A stretch of 64,000 nucleotides of DNA from Treponema sp. UBA937. GTDB taxonomy: Bacteria > Spirochaetota > Spirochaetia > Treponematales > Breznakiellaceae. Below the pieces are notes generated by a model. That model did not search any database. It was not told where the DNA came from and saw only the letters and a program-made list of their open reading frames with translations. The number at the start of each line of letters is the position of its first letter. The first letter of the stretch is position 1. The position numbers and the translations under genes are program-made. The DNA lies in contig DBDH01000099.1 of NCBI GenBank assembly GCA_002293455.1, forward strand, positions 7,095 through 71,094, read 5' to 3'. Of this stretch, positions 40,776-49,508 are shown one piece after another.

Positions 40776-42776
40776 ATGGGAACACAGAGCATGGCTCAAG
40801 ACAAAAAACCGGAAAGGGCGCGGGAACTGGAGGCGCTCATAAGAACATATTCCGCGTCTTATTACAACGGCGAGGCGGAAATCTCCGACAAGGAATTTGA
40901 TGATCTTTGGGATGAGTTAAAAAAAATCGATCCCGCGAATCCTGTTCTTGCGGAAGTCGGCGGAGATTCCACAGATGGTTTTCCGAAAGCCGAACACATC
41001 ATTCCTATGGGAAGTCAGGACAAAGCGGCCAATCCGGGCGAATTTCTTGCGTGGGCGGAAAAAATTCATCCGTCAGCCTATGTGGTTCAGTACAAACTTG
41101 ACGGCGCGAGCCTTGAACTGCAATACCTTGACGGGAATCTTTCCAAAGCCGTTACGCGCGGGAAAAACAAAACCGGCGATGACATAACCGCGAACGCAAA
41201 ACGGATGAACGGCGTTGTATCAAAATTGGACATTCCCTTTAACGGCGGCATCCGCGGCGAAGTGATTATGACCCACGAAGTATGGGGCGAAAAATACCGC
41301 GACAAAGCAAACTGCCGGAACGCGGCTAACGGAATCATGCGGCGGAAAGACGGAAGCGGATGCGAGGACCTGCACTGTATCTGTTACGACGCGTCGAATC
41401 CAAATGATGATTATTACTTTACCGATGAAATCCAAAAAATTGAGTGGCTTAAGAGCCGCGGTTTTACCACAGCCGGCACAGAGGAATTCGATAATCCCGA
41501 AGACATCATCAAGTACCGCGAAACAATTTCGGAAAAGCGAAAGGAACTTTCTTTTGATATTGACGGTCTTGTTGTTAAGGATAAACAAGTCAACATGGAT
41601 GATCTTCGCAAGGACCGCCCCGAACGGCAGATCGCGTTTAAGTTTGAACTTGAAACCGCGGTCAGTATGCTGAGTGCGGTTGAATGGAGCGAATCCGGCG
41701 CGACCTACACGCCCATTGGTATTATCGATCCGCCGGTGCGGCTTGCGGGAACGACGGTACAGCGCGCGAACCTGAACAATCCGGGAATGATCAGGAGTAT
41801 GGGCTTAAAGATCGGTTCGCTTGTAACGATAGTGAAACGCGGAGAAATCATTCCAAAGATCGAAGGTCTTGCGTCAGGCAATGAAGCAAATAACAATGAT
41901 CAAACAGAAATTGATATGCCTTCCGTTTGCGGAACATGCGATACCGCTCTTGTAGACGCGGGAACCCGTCTTTATTGTCCAAACCCTGAATGCAAGAAAC
42001 GCTTGCTGCATCGGCTTGAAAAATGGATTGATGTTTTGGAAATCCGTGAGCTCGGCGTTAAACTCATCCGGCAGCTTTATGAAAAGGGAAGGGTGCATCA
42101 CATCGAAGATTTATACACACTCACCGTAGAAGAACTTTCTGAATATGAAAGGATGGCTGAAACATCCGCCGCGAAAGTAATCCGGCACATCATGAGTCCC
42201 CGTGTTTTGTCCCTTTCGGCATTTATCGCAGGGTTCGACTTTGAAGGCATCGGCGAACTTGTCATGGACAAAGTAACAGATGCCGGATTTGATACTCTGG
42301 AAAAACTGGAAAACGCGTCGGTAAAAGATTTGTCGGAAGTATTCGGTCTCGGCGAAATTACCGCAAAGACAATCGCCGACGGAATCGCCGAAGCAAAGTC
42401 CCATATCGACGCGGTGCTTTCGCACAATGTTATTTCAATTAAGGTTCCGCTTTCCGAAGACGAGCAGCCTTTAAAAGGTTATTCGTTTTGTTTTACCGGA
42501 GAACTTTTCAGCATGAAAAGAAGCGAAGCGGAAGCCAAAGTGAAAGCCCTCGGCGGAAGCGCGAAACCGTCGGTTACAAAAGATCTTTCTTTTCTTGTTA
42601 CCAATGACACAAAATCAGGCTCAGGAAAAAATAAAAAGGCAAATGAACTGGGAATCCCCATCATCAATGAAAATGATTTTTTGGCAATACTTTCCGGCTC
42701 TTCCGTGATTGGAACATTTGGAAATGAAACCGTAAAGAAAAATTTCACGCAGGGAGATTTGTTCAGTGAGGAGTGA
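40776..42776 (+). CDS. ligA: NAD-dependent DNA ligase
   Basis: About 666 residues. The adenylation domain holds the active-site lysine in VQYKLDGASLEL, with ISDKEFDDLWDEL (domain Ia). The OB-fold follows, then a CxxC-x-CxxxxC zinc site (CGTCD, then CPNPECK), helix-hairpin-helix repeats (FGLGEITAKTIADGI) and a C-terminal BRCT domain (FTGELFSMKRSEAEAKVKALG). It seals nicks in replication and repair. The start at 40776 follows the -10 box at 40763-40768 by 7 nt; ATG 40791 (MAQDKKPE) is an alternative. It converges on the hicA gene at 42822. Confidence 0.93.
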   Translation: MGTQSMAQDKKPERARELEALIRTYSASYYNGEAEISDKEFDDLWDELKKIDPANPVLAEVGGDSTDGFPKAEHIIPMGSQDKAANPGEFLAWAEKIHPSAYVVQYKLDGASLELQYLDGNLSKAVTRGKNKTGDDITANAKRMNGVVSKLDIPFNGGIRGEVIMTHEVWGEKYRDKANCRNAANGIMRRKDGSGCEDLHCICYDASNPNDDYYFTDEIQKIEWLKSRGFTTAGTEEFDNPEDIIKYRETISEKRKELSFDIDGLVVKDKQVNMDDLRKDRPERQIAFKFELETAVSMLSAVEWSESGATYTPIGIIDPPVRLAGTTVQRANLNNPGMIRSMGLKIGSLVTIVKRGEIIPKIEGLASGNEANNNDQTEIDMPSVCGTCDTALVDAGTRLYCPNPECKKRLLHRLEKWIDVLEIRELGVKLIRQLYEKGRVHHIEDLYTLTVEELSEYERMAETSAAKVIRHIMSPRVLSLSAFIAGFDFEGIGELVMDKVTDAGFDTLEKLENASVKDLSEVFGLGEITAKTIADGIAEAKSHIDAVLSHNVISIKVPLSEDEQPLKGYSFCFTGELFSMKRSEAEAKVKALGGSAKPSVTKDLSFLVTNDTKSGSGKNKKANELGIPIINENDFLAILSGSSVIGTFGNETVKKNFTQGDLFSEE

Positions 42777-42821
42777 GCAGGGAAAAAAATCTGTGTTGGA
42801 AAAAAGATACGTTTTCTGCTG

Positions 42822-43040
42822 TTATAACAATTTCAAAAAATCATCCAAATCTATATTTGCCTGAAGCAAAATGCCTTTTAATGTTCCTCTTGCCACAGTA
42901 TCATGTATCGGAATAATGACTGTATTATGCCCATCTGAATATTTTGCATGACTTCCTTTTTGACTTTTGAAAACAAATCCCTTTTTTGATAATGCTGAAA
43001 TTATTTCGTTGGGTCTAAGGATTGGATATTTGTGTCCCAA
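42822..43040 (-). CDS. hicA: HicA family mRNA interferase toxin
   Basis: A 72-residue toxin with the KKGFVFKSQKGSHAKYSDG motif (catalytic His in GSH). It starts with TTG at 43040 directly after the hicB stop; GGTGG lies 7 nt upstream. The antitoxin gene precedes it, so the gene order is reversed relative to the pair at 259-869. The sequence is also clearly different from the other HicA, so this is not a duplication. No premature stop is present. Confidence 0.85.
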   Translation of the reverse strand: MGHKYPILRPNEIISALSKKGFVFKSQKGSHAKYSDGHNTVIIPIHDTVARGTLKGILLQANIDLDDFLKLL

Positions 43041-43262
43041 TTATACCACCATTTCCAATCTTGTTATGTAAACCTGCTCGTTGGGAATAGAACGTAATTC
43101 CTTTCGTTTTTCTTCATCTTCGTAGTATAAGGCAATAGCCTCCTTCAGATTTGTGAAAGCATCATTTACTGTTTTGCCTTGCGACGCTATATTATTCTCA
43201 AGGCACGTTGCAACAAACCAATCTTCTTCTTGCTCTATCTTTATAGTACCTTTAAATGTCAT
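43041..43262 (-). CDS. hicB: Short HicB family antitoxin
   Basis: 73 residues. Only the HicB toxin-capping domain is present (TFKGTIKIEQEEDWFVATCLENNIASQGKTV, here split for reading at FVATCLENN). The helix-turn-helix seen in the first HicB is missing, so autorepression must use another protein or not occur. The start at 43262 has GGAGG 4 nt upstream. Its stop directly abuts the hicA start. A TTGACT-17-TATCGT promoter candidate lies upstream on the reverse strand (about 43290-43318). Confidence 0.82.
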   Translation of the reverse strand: MTFKGTIKIEQEEDWFVATCLENNIASQGKTVNDAFTNLKEAIALYYEDEEKRKELRSIPNEQVYITRLEMVV

Positions 43263-43406
43263 TGTTCCTCCAAAACGCATATCTATACGATAATTGGTTC
43301 TCGATGTGAAGTCAAGTTTTTTGATGGGAATAAAATAACTTGTTATCAGAGGGAATTGCAGCCGATTAAAAATGTGTATTTCGCAGTCTTTGGACTCATC
43401 CTTTTC

Positions 43407-44039
43407 TCAATAGTAATGTTCCATCGCCTGAAATTTTTCGCGGACTTGCTGCAAAAAATCCAGTTCGCGGTTGATGATTCTTTCGTAGTTTAAATCATCA
43501 ATTTCTATCCGGTATGCTTCATCCTGCCAATAATGAATACGCGGAAGGTCGATAAAACGGAACGCGCTTTGCTGGGCTTTTTCCGCCCATTCCATCGCGT
43601 CGTTCCAATAGTAAAGCGCCGCTCTGAAACAGGATTCGGCGGTTTCCAAGCCTTCCAACGTTTGTTCTTTCCAGGGAGCATTATAAAAATAAGCGTTCCG
43701 TTTGTTCCACTTATTTCCTAAATAGAGATACTGTTCAATCAATTTTAAATTGATATGCATCATAAAAAGATAGCGGTATTTTTCCCATTGAGTTTCATTC
43801 TCAATCAAAGCCATCGCGTAAAGCGGATTGCAAAAATCGGCGGTCAAAGCCTTCTCAAGATAATAGATATTTTCCATTGTATCATCGGGATACTGATTAT
43901 AATGATTATGGTAAAGCCTGTAATATTGTTCCTTGTAAGTTACAAGATACGCAAAGATCTGAGAATTTGAGGAAGAAAAAATGAACACGCACATCAAGAT
44001 GACTGCGGAAACTGTAACAGGGAAAGATTTCTTCTTCAT
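43407..44039 (-). CDS. Membrane-anchored helical protein of unknown function
   Basis: 210 residues from MKKKSFPV. A single hydrophobic segment (TVSAVILMCVFIFSSSNSQI) near the N-terminus is an anchor or uncleaved signal. The rest is helical and unusually rich in Tyr, Trp and His (YKEQYYRLYHNHYNQYPDD, FRAALYYWNDAMEWAEKA). It is probably a periplasmic helical-repeat protein. The nearest upstream gene is tmk, 41 bp away on the same strand. No family recognised. Confidence 0.6.
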   Translation of the reverse strand: MKKKSFPVTVSAVILMCVFIFSSSNSQIFAYLVTYKEQYYRLYHNHYNQYPDDTMENIYYLEKALTADFCNPLYAMALIENETQWEKYRYLFMMHINLKLIEQYLYLGNKWNKRNAYFYNAPWKEQTLEGLETAESCFRAALYYWNDAMEWAEKAQQSAFRFIDLPRIHYWQDEAYRIEIDDLNYERIINRELDFLQQVREKFQAMEHYY

Positions 44040-44080
44040 CTTTGTTTTATCGGCATTTTTGGGGAAACGCTGAATAAGTC

Positions 44081-44806
44081 TTATTCGGGCCCGAAATTCT
44101 TCATGATCGGCAGTTTTAATATGATGTTCCATATTTCATCGCCGATGGTTTCTACCGGTTTTGAAGCGTCAAGAACCGTTACCGTGACTCCTAAATCGGC
44201 ATATTGGGAAATGATTTTCTTGTAGCGGCGGTGAACTTCTATCTGAAAATCAAGGTATTCGTAACAATCCCTGAAATCACGCTTCCCGATTCTTTGTAAC
44301 GCGGTTTCGGGATCAATATCAAAATAAAAAAGCAGCTCCGGCAAAGGAAAATCCTGATTCAGTTTTGCGGGAAGTTCTTCACCGCATTCTATTCCCTGGT
44401 ACACGAGAGAAGATGGAACATATCGGTCGGAAATGACGATTTCATTGCGTTTGCAGCGTTCCAGAATCCCGCCGCTTTGATGTAAATGTTCATTGCGGTC
44501 AGCGGCAAAAAGGCGGGCAAGCGTTTCGGGCTGTAAAATCACGTCTTTCCTAAGCGCCTGCCGGATCGTCTTACCGATAGGTCCGTCGGTGGGTTCAAAA
44601 GTGGTAAAGCAAGATACAGGTGATTGTGTGCGAAACCGAGATATATTCTGAGACAAATACCCCGTAGAAGCCGTATCCCGTACTTCCAACGCTTGAGGCA
44701 TCAAGCGATCAATTTTTCTCCTTACGATTTCACATTGCGTAGAAGTTCCGGAACCGTCTCCGCCTTCAAAAACAATGAAATTCTGTATAACCGGCACTGA
44801 CATCAT
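44081..44806 (-). CDS. tmk: Thymidylate kinase with altered Walker A lysine
   Basis: A 241-residue dTMP kinase (dTMP to dTDP). EGGDGSGTSTQ stands where the P-loop normally reads GxxxxGK[ST]TQ, so the conserved lysine is threonine (residue 21). The remaining motifs are intact: FEPTDGPIG, DRYVPSSLVYQG and a lid segment with QRIGKRDFRDCYEYLDF. An insertion of about 25 residues precedes FEPTDG. Start: two adjacent ATGs (44806 and 44803), 5 nt after a TAAAGT -10 box, with no ribosome site. Its neighbour upstream, tamB, is divergent. Confidence 0.85.
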   Translation of the reverse strand: MMSVPVIQNFIVFEGGDGSGTSTQCEIVRRKIDRLMPQALEVRDTASTGYLSQNISRFRTQSPVSCFTTFEPTDGPIGKTIRQALRKDVILQPETLARLFAADRNEHLHQSGGILERCKRNEIVISDRYVPSSLVYQGIECGEELPAKLNQDFPLPELLFYFDIDPETALQRIGKRDFRDCYEYLDFQIEVHRRYKKIISQYADLGVTVTVLDASKPVETIGDEIWNIILKLPIMKNFGPE

Positions 44807-44811
44807 GATTT

Positions 44812-44840
44812 ACTTTACCACAGGGAAAAGGCTTTTACAA
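44812..44840 (-). promoter_or_regulatory. Promoter of tmk
   Basis: On the reverse strand, TTGTAA (44835-44840) and TAAAGT (44812-44817), 17 bp apart; the ATG follows 5 nt later. The 44841-45060 interval also holds two palindromic AGTTTT(G/A)C-type elements (44850-44865, 44958-44979) and a TATATT -10 box (45043-45048) for tamB. Confidence 0.5.
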
Positions 44841-44957
44841 TGAGCTTCAGCAAAACTCAGTTTGCAATTTCCTCTAATGAGTCAGTTTTTCAATTATTCG
44901 TTCTTATCGCATAGTATTTTACCCGATTTCATGCTAATTTTATAATAGGGGAGGTAG

Positions 44958-44979
44958 TTGTAAAACTCCAGTTTTACAA
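44958..44979. repeat. Perfect palindromic hairpin element
   Basis: TTGTAAAACT-CC-AGTTTTACAA: a 10-bp stem with a CC loop and no T-run after it. A related imperfect element (GCAAAACT-C-AGTTTGC) lies at 44850-44865, and another similar fragment, TTGCAAAACTCCAGAATAA, precedes trmB at 39188. These may be copies of a dispersed repeat. Confidence 0.5.
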
Positions 44980-45060
44980 GAGGTTCGGAGGACTTCTGAA
45001 AAAAGACCTGAATTTTTAGAGTTTTTTTTAAACATGTTGCGGTATATTAAGGGATAAGGC

Positions 45061-48000
45061 GTGGAGAATTCCTCAAAACATAAGACTGGAGCTGCCGGTA
45101 AACGGAAGAGAACCAGAAATATACATATTATTATTGAAGTTCTCATTTTTATTGCCTTGGTTGCTGTTACCGCTTTTTTGTTGCAGCCTCTCAGAATGTC
45201 GATTCTCCGTCAAATGGCCGAAACAAGGGATTATCTTATCGGGGAGGCGGAGGCATTCCTCGGCAGAAAAATAGAATACGGCTCTATGGGGCCGTCCATA
45301 TTCGCGGTTTTAGATATCAGGGATATACGGATTTTAAACGATGACGGGGAAGCCGTTCTAACTATTGGAAGATTCAGGCTTTCTTATTCCCTTTTGGCCC
45401 TCATCATGGGAGAAAAGCAGAATTCGCTCAGGTCTATCAGGATTGATATGCCGGTAATCAATATGGATACGGAACGGGACGCGGATCTTATTTCGCTGCT
45501 TTTTCCGTCTTCCCAGGATGTTCCGCAAAATGATTCTGTGAGAGCCTGGCAGGGGCTTGATTTTTTACCCGATGAGATCCGGGTTCGGATGCGCGGCGGA
45601 AGCGGAATCTTCACCTTTGGAGCAAATACTGTTTCGGTACAAGGCTTATCTATTGACAGCAGCATCCAAAATAGAAGGCTGATTTTTACCAGCCGATGGG
45701 AAGCTGAAACCGCTTTATCCGGACTCTTTGGTCAAAATATACAAACCCGCATGTCCGGGGATATTTCCGGCGATTTTGCGGCGGATTTCAGCAACGGAAA
45801 CCTTAATCTGTCTGTTCCCGTTCTTTCGGGCGATCTTTTCACGTTTAAGTCAATAACGGTAAATCTTTCTGTAACGCCTGAAGTAATCGAATTAAGAAAG
45901 ATTAAAGACCGCTCTCCTTATGATCTTTTTGTGCGCTATGAAATTGATACAAATACGCTCAATGCGGAACTTTTTGCGGATAATTTTTCTCCCGGTGATA
46001 TATTGAGTTTTAACGGAAATTGGCGGTCTTATAATGAATGGCTCAATACTCACATATCCGGGTCCGCGTCCTTTTTAAGAAGCAGTGATGAAAACATTCA
46101 GTATGAAATTGATTTGTCGGGCATAACTCCTCCGCAATTCACGGCGGAGGACGCGTCTTTTGAAATAAAAGGCAAAGGGGATGCCGTCCGGGCGGATTTC
46201 TTTCCGCTTCACCTTAGTCTTCCCCTGGGGGAAATTTTCTTTGAGGGTGATGTGCAATTTGCTCCCGCGGCGGTGAACGGCAATTTATCAATAAACGATA
46301 TATCCTTAACCAGAGAAAATGCTTTAAACGCCGATTTTGTGATAAACACGTTTGACAATGAAATAAGTATTTTCAGTGAAAGCATAATCATCGGCTCTTT
46401 AACACTGTCAGCCTTCGACGCGTATCTTATAAACGAGAACAATGAGTTGTCTTTTACGGTTTCGGCCTTCCGCTTTCGGGATATTGAATCTTACGATAAT
46501 GTTTCGCTCAGCCGGGTGAATCTGGATGGTTCTTACGAGTTTAATCCCCGGCATCTTCAGGTGACGTTTTTATTGGATTCCTTTTCTGTCGAAGACATGA
46601 TAGAAGCGGCGAGTCCTTTTGTACATACATCAGCAATACCGGACATGGTGAAAGATCAAACCGGTAATATGCTCGTTACAACGGAAGTGTTTGTTACTAC
46701 CGATTTTGAATATATTTCATATAACGCGCCCCGTTTTGTCGCGGCTTACAGCGGGAACCGCGATGTGCTTGCCTTGTTCTCACTTTCCGGCACCGACAGA
46801 AGGTTTGAACTGAGCAACGGAAGCATTTTGGCTGAAAAAACGCTTGATTTTTCCGGTGACGCGGACTTTTCCGACATCAACGATATTTCATTTTCCTTTC
46901 AGGCTGTGTACGATGATTTTTCTTATTTTGTTGATGGTCTCTTCCTTGACCAAAGATCGCTTAATATCAACGGTTCCTATGGATTTAGCGCATATATGAC
47001 TTTGGCAGATGACGGGAATTATTCCGGGTCAATCTTCGCGGATTCTGTGCCTATTCCCCTGGAAAACGGTACGGCAAGATTTAGTCTGTCAACATTTGTC
47101 CGCTGGGCTGATGTTCAGTTCTGGTCGGTGGATGTGGAACGCCTGGAATTTGTTGATATTCCGCTGCCCGGCGGTGCGGCAGGGCATGTTTCCATACAGG
47201 GTATTGCCGACAATGACGGAGCAATTTTTCCCCGTATTTATTTTGATGACGGAAAAGGATCGCTCACAGGAACAGCCAGGGCCGATTGGGAGAATACGTT
47301 TTCTTCTGCCGCCCTTTCCGTTTTGTTAAGCGACCAGGCAGGGCTTGAAAGGTATTCCATACAGGCAGCCTATGCGAATCAAATATTCGACGCCTCGGTT
47401 TCCGGTTTTGGAATGCGGTTAAGCCGCTTTGTAGAACATACCAGCAATATTATCGCCTCCGTTGATGCCGATTTTCATTGGTCTTCGGTACAATCGTTTT
47501 CTTTGGGAATCGATATTTCTTCTCTCACGGGAATGATTGGTACTTATCCCATCAACGCCTATGCGCATATCGATGCGGACCAGGACAAGGCCATTGTACA
47601 GAACATCCGGGTGCTTTTCGGTGATTTTGAAATAGATATTCCGTCGATAGAAATGAATCTCATCCGGTCTGATCTTAACGGCTCAATGAATATCAGCGGT
47701 ACCGCTGTCGAAAAAAATATAGATATCGGGTTAAGGGCCAATGTAAACTACAAACCCATCGACTCCTGGCTGCAAATTCCGGAAGCCGTCAATTCTTTTC
47801 AGGGATCCCTGGATGTGTACAAATTCCATATTGACACAAAAGCCGTGACTGAACCGTTTCAATTCACTGTTTCCAACGATGAAACATTGCTGACCGTCAA
47901 CGGCGGTCCCAAGGAGATGATCCGCTTCTCCATGTCTCCTGAAGGAGATTTTTACATGGGATTTTCAAATCCGGCTCCGCTCCGGGGTTCTGTTATCGGC

Positions 48001-49449
48001 AATATTTCTCAAGGACAGATTGATGCCCATACATCGAACTTATATGTAGATATGGTCCCGTTATTCGCAATGGTTCCTGATTATATAACAGAAACTATTA
48101 ATGTCTCCGGAGGCTTTGTTGATGTTTCCGTCCAGGTGAAAGGTTCTCTTTTAGAACCGGAATTCTTCGGGACCGCAAAGGGAACCAGCATCCGTATACA
48201 ACTTCCTCAGTATCTTGCCGCTGATATTGGTCCGACCCCCATAATCGCCAAACTGGAAGGCACCGAAATGACTTTTGGTCCTGTCATTACCCGCGTCGGA
48301 GACGGACTTGCCCAGGTATCCGGAGATTTTCTCTTTAACGGGTGGGTTCCCGATACTTTTACCCTTAACATACTTGTCGAGGAAGCATCCCCCATTCCCT
48401 ACGCGTTGGATTTGGGAGGCATTAAGGCGGCAGGAGACGCATCCGGAAAATTGATAATCAATCTTGAAGGTACTGTTATAGATGTCCAGGGAGATGTAAC
48501 AGGATATAATACGATTGTAACTATGGGAGATGCCGAAAGCGGAAGCACCGCATCTGCTGATCCTGACAGAACAGCAACGGATGCCGTGGTAGACATAAAT
48601 ATTACTGCCGGTTCGCGGGTTGAATTCCTTTATCCAAATGAATCTTTCCCAATAGTCAGCGCTTATGCCAGTCTTGGGTCCAGTATTCATGTTATGGCCG
48701 ACAGCGCGTCCGGAAGTGTTTCCGTAAAGGGCGATGTCGGCATCAGAGGCGGAGAGATTTATTACATTAACCGGAGTTTCTATATCCGTGAGGGAACCTT
48801 GCATCTTAATGAAACCGAACAGCAATTTAATCCCCTTATCAGCGCCAGGGCGGATATCAATGAAATTTCACAAGAAGGCCCGGTCACCATCTCTTTGATA
48901 TTGGATAACGCGCCTGTTATGTCGTTTACTCCGCGTTTTGAATCGAATCCTCCCTTGTCACAGCTTGAAATAATGAGTATTTTAGGGCAGGCTTCGTCTG
49001 AGGGACTGGCAAATCCCTTCTTTGTGATTGCTACAGGTACCGATCTTTTGTCCCGGATTGCCGGACTTCAAAGTTTGCAACGGAATGTGCGTGATTTTTT
49101 CAGGTTGGATATGTTTTCGGTCCGAACCCCGGTTTTACAAAATATTTTATTTTTGGTAACAGGAATTCAGCAGCCTGACAACGGTTTAAGAGAAATAGGT
49201 AACTTTTTGGACAACACAAGTGTTTATATAGGGAAGTACATAACCAAGGATGTTTTTTTTCAAGGTATCGGTTCTATACGGTATGATGAAACAGCGGAAG
49301 AAACAGGCGGGATTCGGTTTGGACTTGATCTCGGACTGGAGTTTAACAGTCCTTTCGCCAACATGAAATTGAATCTTGTTCCGCAGCATCTGGAAAATAT
49401 GTTTATTGACGATCTTTCGTTTACTTTAAGCTGGAAATGGACATTCTAA
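45061..49449 (+). CDS. tamB: TamB-family envelope translocation/lipid-bridge protein
   Basis: 1462 residues. A short basic cytoplasmic start is followed by one membrane helix (IHIIIEVLIFIALVAVTAFL), then a very long beta-helical region and the C-terminal DUF490/TamB domain (about 1100-1462). The latter includes GDVGIRGGEIYYINRSFYI, SQLEIMSILGQASSEGLANP and the aromatic end LSWKWTF. TamB-like proteins span the periplasm and pair with BamA-family proteins in outer-membrane assembly or phospholipid transfer. bamA begins 59 bp downstream. Start: GTG 45061, preceded by AAGG; the AAGGGA farther up may belong to a longer leader. Confidence 0.9.
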   Translation: MENSSKHKTGAAGKRKRTRNIHIIIEVLIFIALVAVTAFLLQPLRMSILRQMAETRDYLIGEAEAFLGRKIEYGSMGPSIFAVLDIRDIRILNDDGEAVLTIGRFRLSYSLLALIMGEKQNSLRSIRIDMPVINMDTERDADLISLLFPSSQDVPQNDSVRAWQGLDFLPDEIRVRMRGGSGIFTFGANTVSVQGLSIDSSIQNRRLIFTSRWEAETALSGLFGQNIQTRMSGDISGDFAADFSNGNLNLSVPVLSGDLFTFKSITVNLSVTPEVIELRKIKDRSPYDLFVRYEIDTNTLNAELFADNFSPGDILSFNGNWRSYNEWLNTHISGSASFLRSSDENIQYEIDLSGITPPQFTAEDASFEIKGKGDAVRADFFPLHLSLPLGEIFFEGDVQFAPAAVNGNLSINDISLTRENALNADFVINTFDNEISIFSESIIIGSLTLSAFDAYLINENNELSFTVSAFRFRDIESYDNVSLSRVNLDGSYEFNPRHLQVTFLLDSFSVEDMIEAASPFVHTSAIPDMVKDQTGNMLVTTEVFVTTDFEYISYNAPRFVAAYSGNRDVLALFSLSGTDRRFELSNGSILAEKTLDFSGDADFSDINDISFSFQAVYDDFSYFVDGLFLDQRSLNINGSYGFSAYMTLADDGNYSGSIFADSVPIPLENGTARFSLSTFVRWADVQFWSVDVERLEFVDIPLPGGAAGHVSIQGIADNDGAIFPRIYFDDGKGSLTGTARADWENTFSSAALSVLLSDQAGLERYSIQAAYANQIFDASVSGFGMRLSRFVEHTSNIIASVDADFHWSSVQSFSLGIDISSLTGMIGTYPINAYAHIDADQDKAIVQNIRVLFGDFEIDIPSIEMNLIRSDLNGSMNISGTAVEKNIDIGLRANVNYKPIDSWLQIPEAVNSFQGSLDVYKFHIDTKAVTEPFQFTVSNDETLLTVNGGPKEMIRFSMSPEGDFYMGFSNPAPLRGSVIGNISQGQIDAHTSNLYVDMVPLFAMVPDYITETINVSGGFVDVSVQVKGSLLEPEFFGTAKGTSIRIQLPQYLAADIGPTPIIAKLEGTEMTFGPVITRVGDGLAQVSGDFLFNGWVPDTFTLNILVEEASPIPYALDLGGIKAAGDASGKLIINLEGTVIDVQGDVTGYNTIVTMGDAESGSTASADPDRTATDAVVDINITAGSRVEFLYPNESFPIVSAYASLGSSIHVMADSASGSVSVKGDVGIRGGEIYYINRSFYIREGTLHLNETEQQFNPLISARADINEISQEGPVTISLILDNAPVMSFTPRFESNPPLSQLEIMSILGQASSEGLANPFFVIATGTDLLSRIAGLQSLQRNVRDFFRLDMFSVRTPVLQNILFLVTGIQQPDNGLREIGNFLDNTSVYIGKYITKDVFFQGIGSIRYDETAEETGGIRFGLDLGLEFNSPFANMKLNLVPQHLENMFIDDLSFTLSWKWTF

Positions 49450-49508
49450 TCCTTATTTGGGGCTTGCCCTAGAATACCGGGTTTTATATGATGTGGAGAG
49501 GAGTTTTG

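Noticed and set aside
45021..45030. T-run as a terminator before tamB
   Set aside because: No stable stem immediately precedes it; the nearest palindrome ends 40 nt earlier.
44940..45146. 68-residue reverse-strand frame with a signal-like start
   Set aside because: Overlaps the 5' end of tamB and the palindrome region; no good ribosome site and no recognisable protein.
48151..48825. 224-residue reverse-strand open frame
   Set aside because: Lies wholly inside the tamB frame, has atypical composition and no ribosome site, so it is a shadow of tamB.
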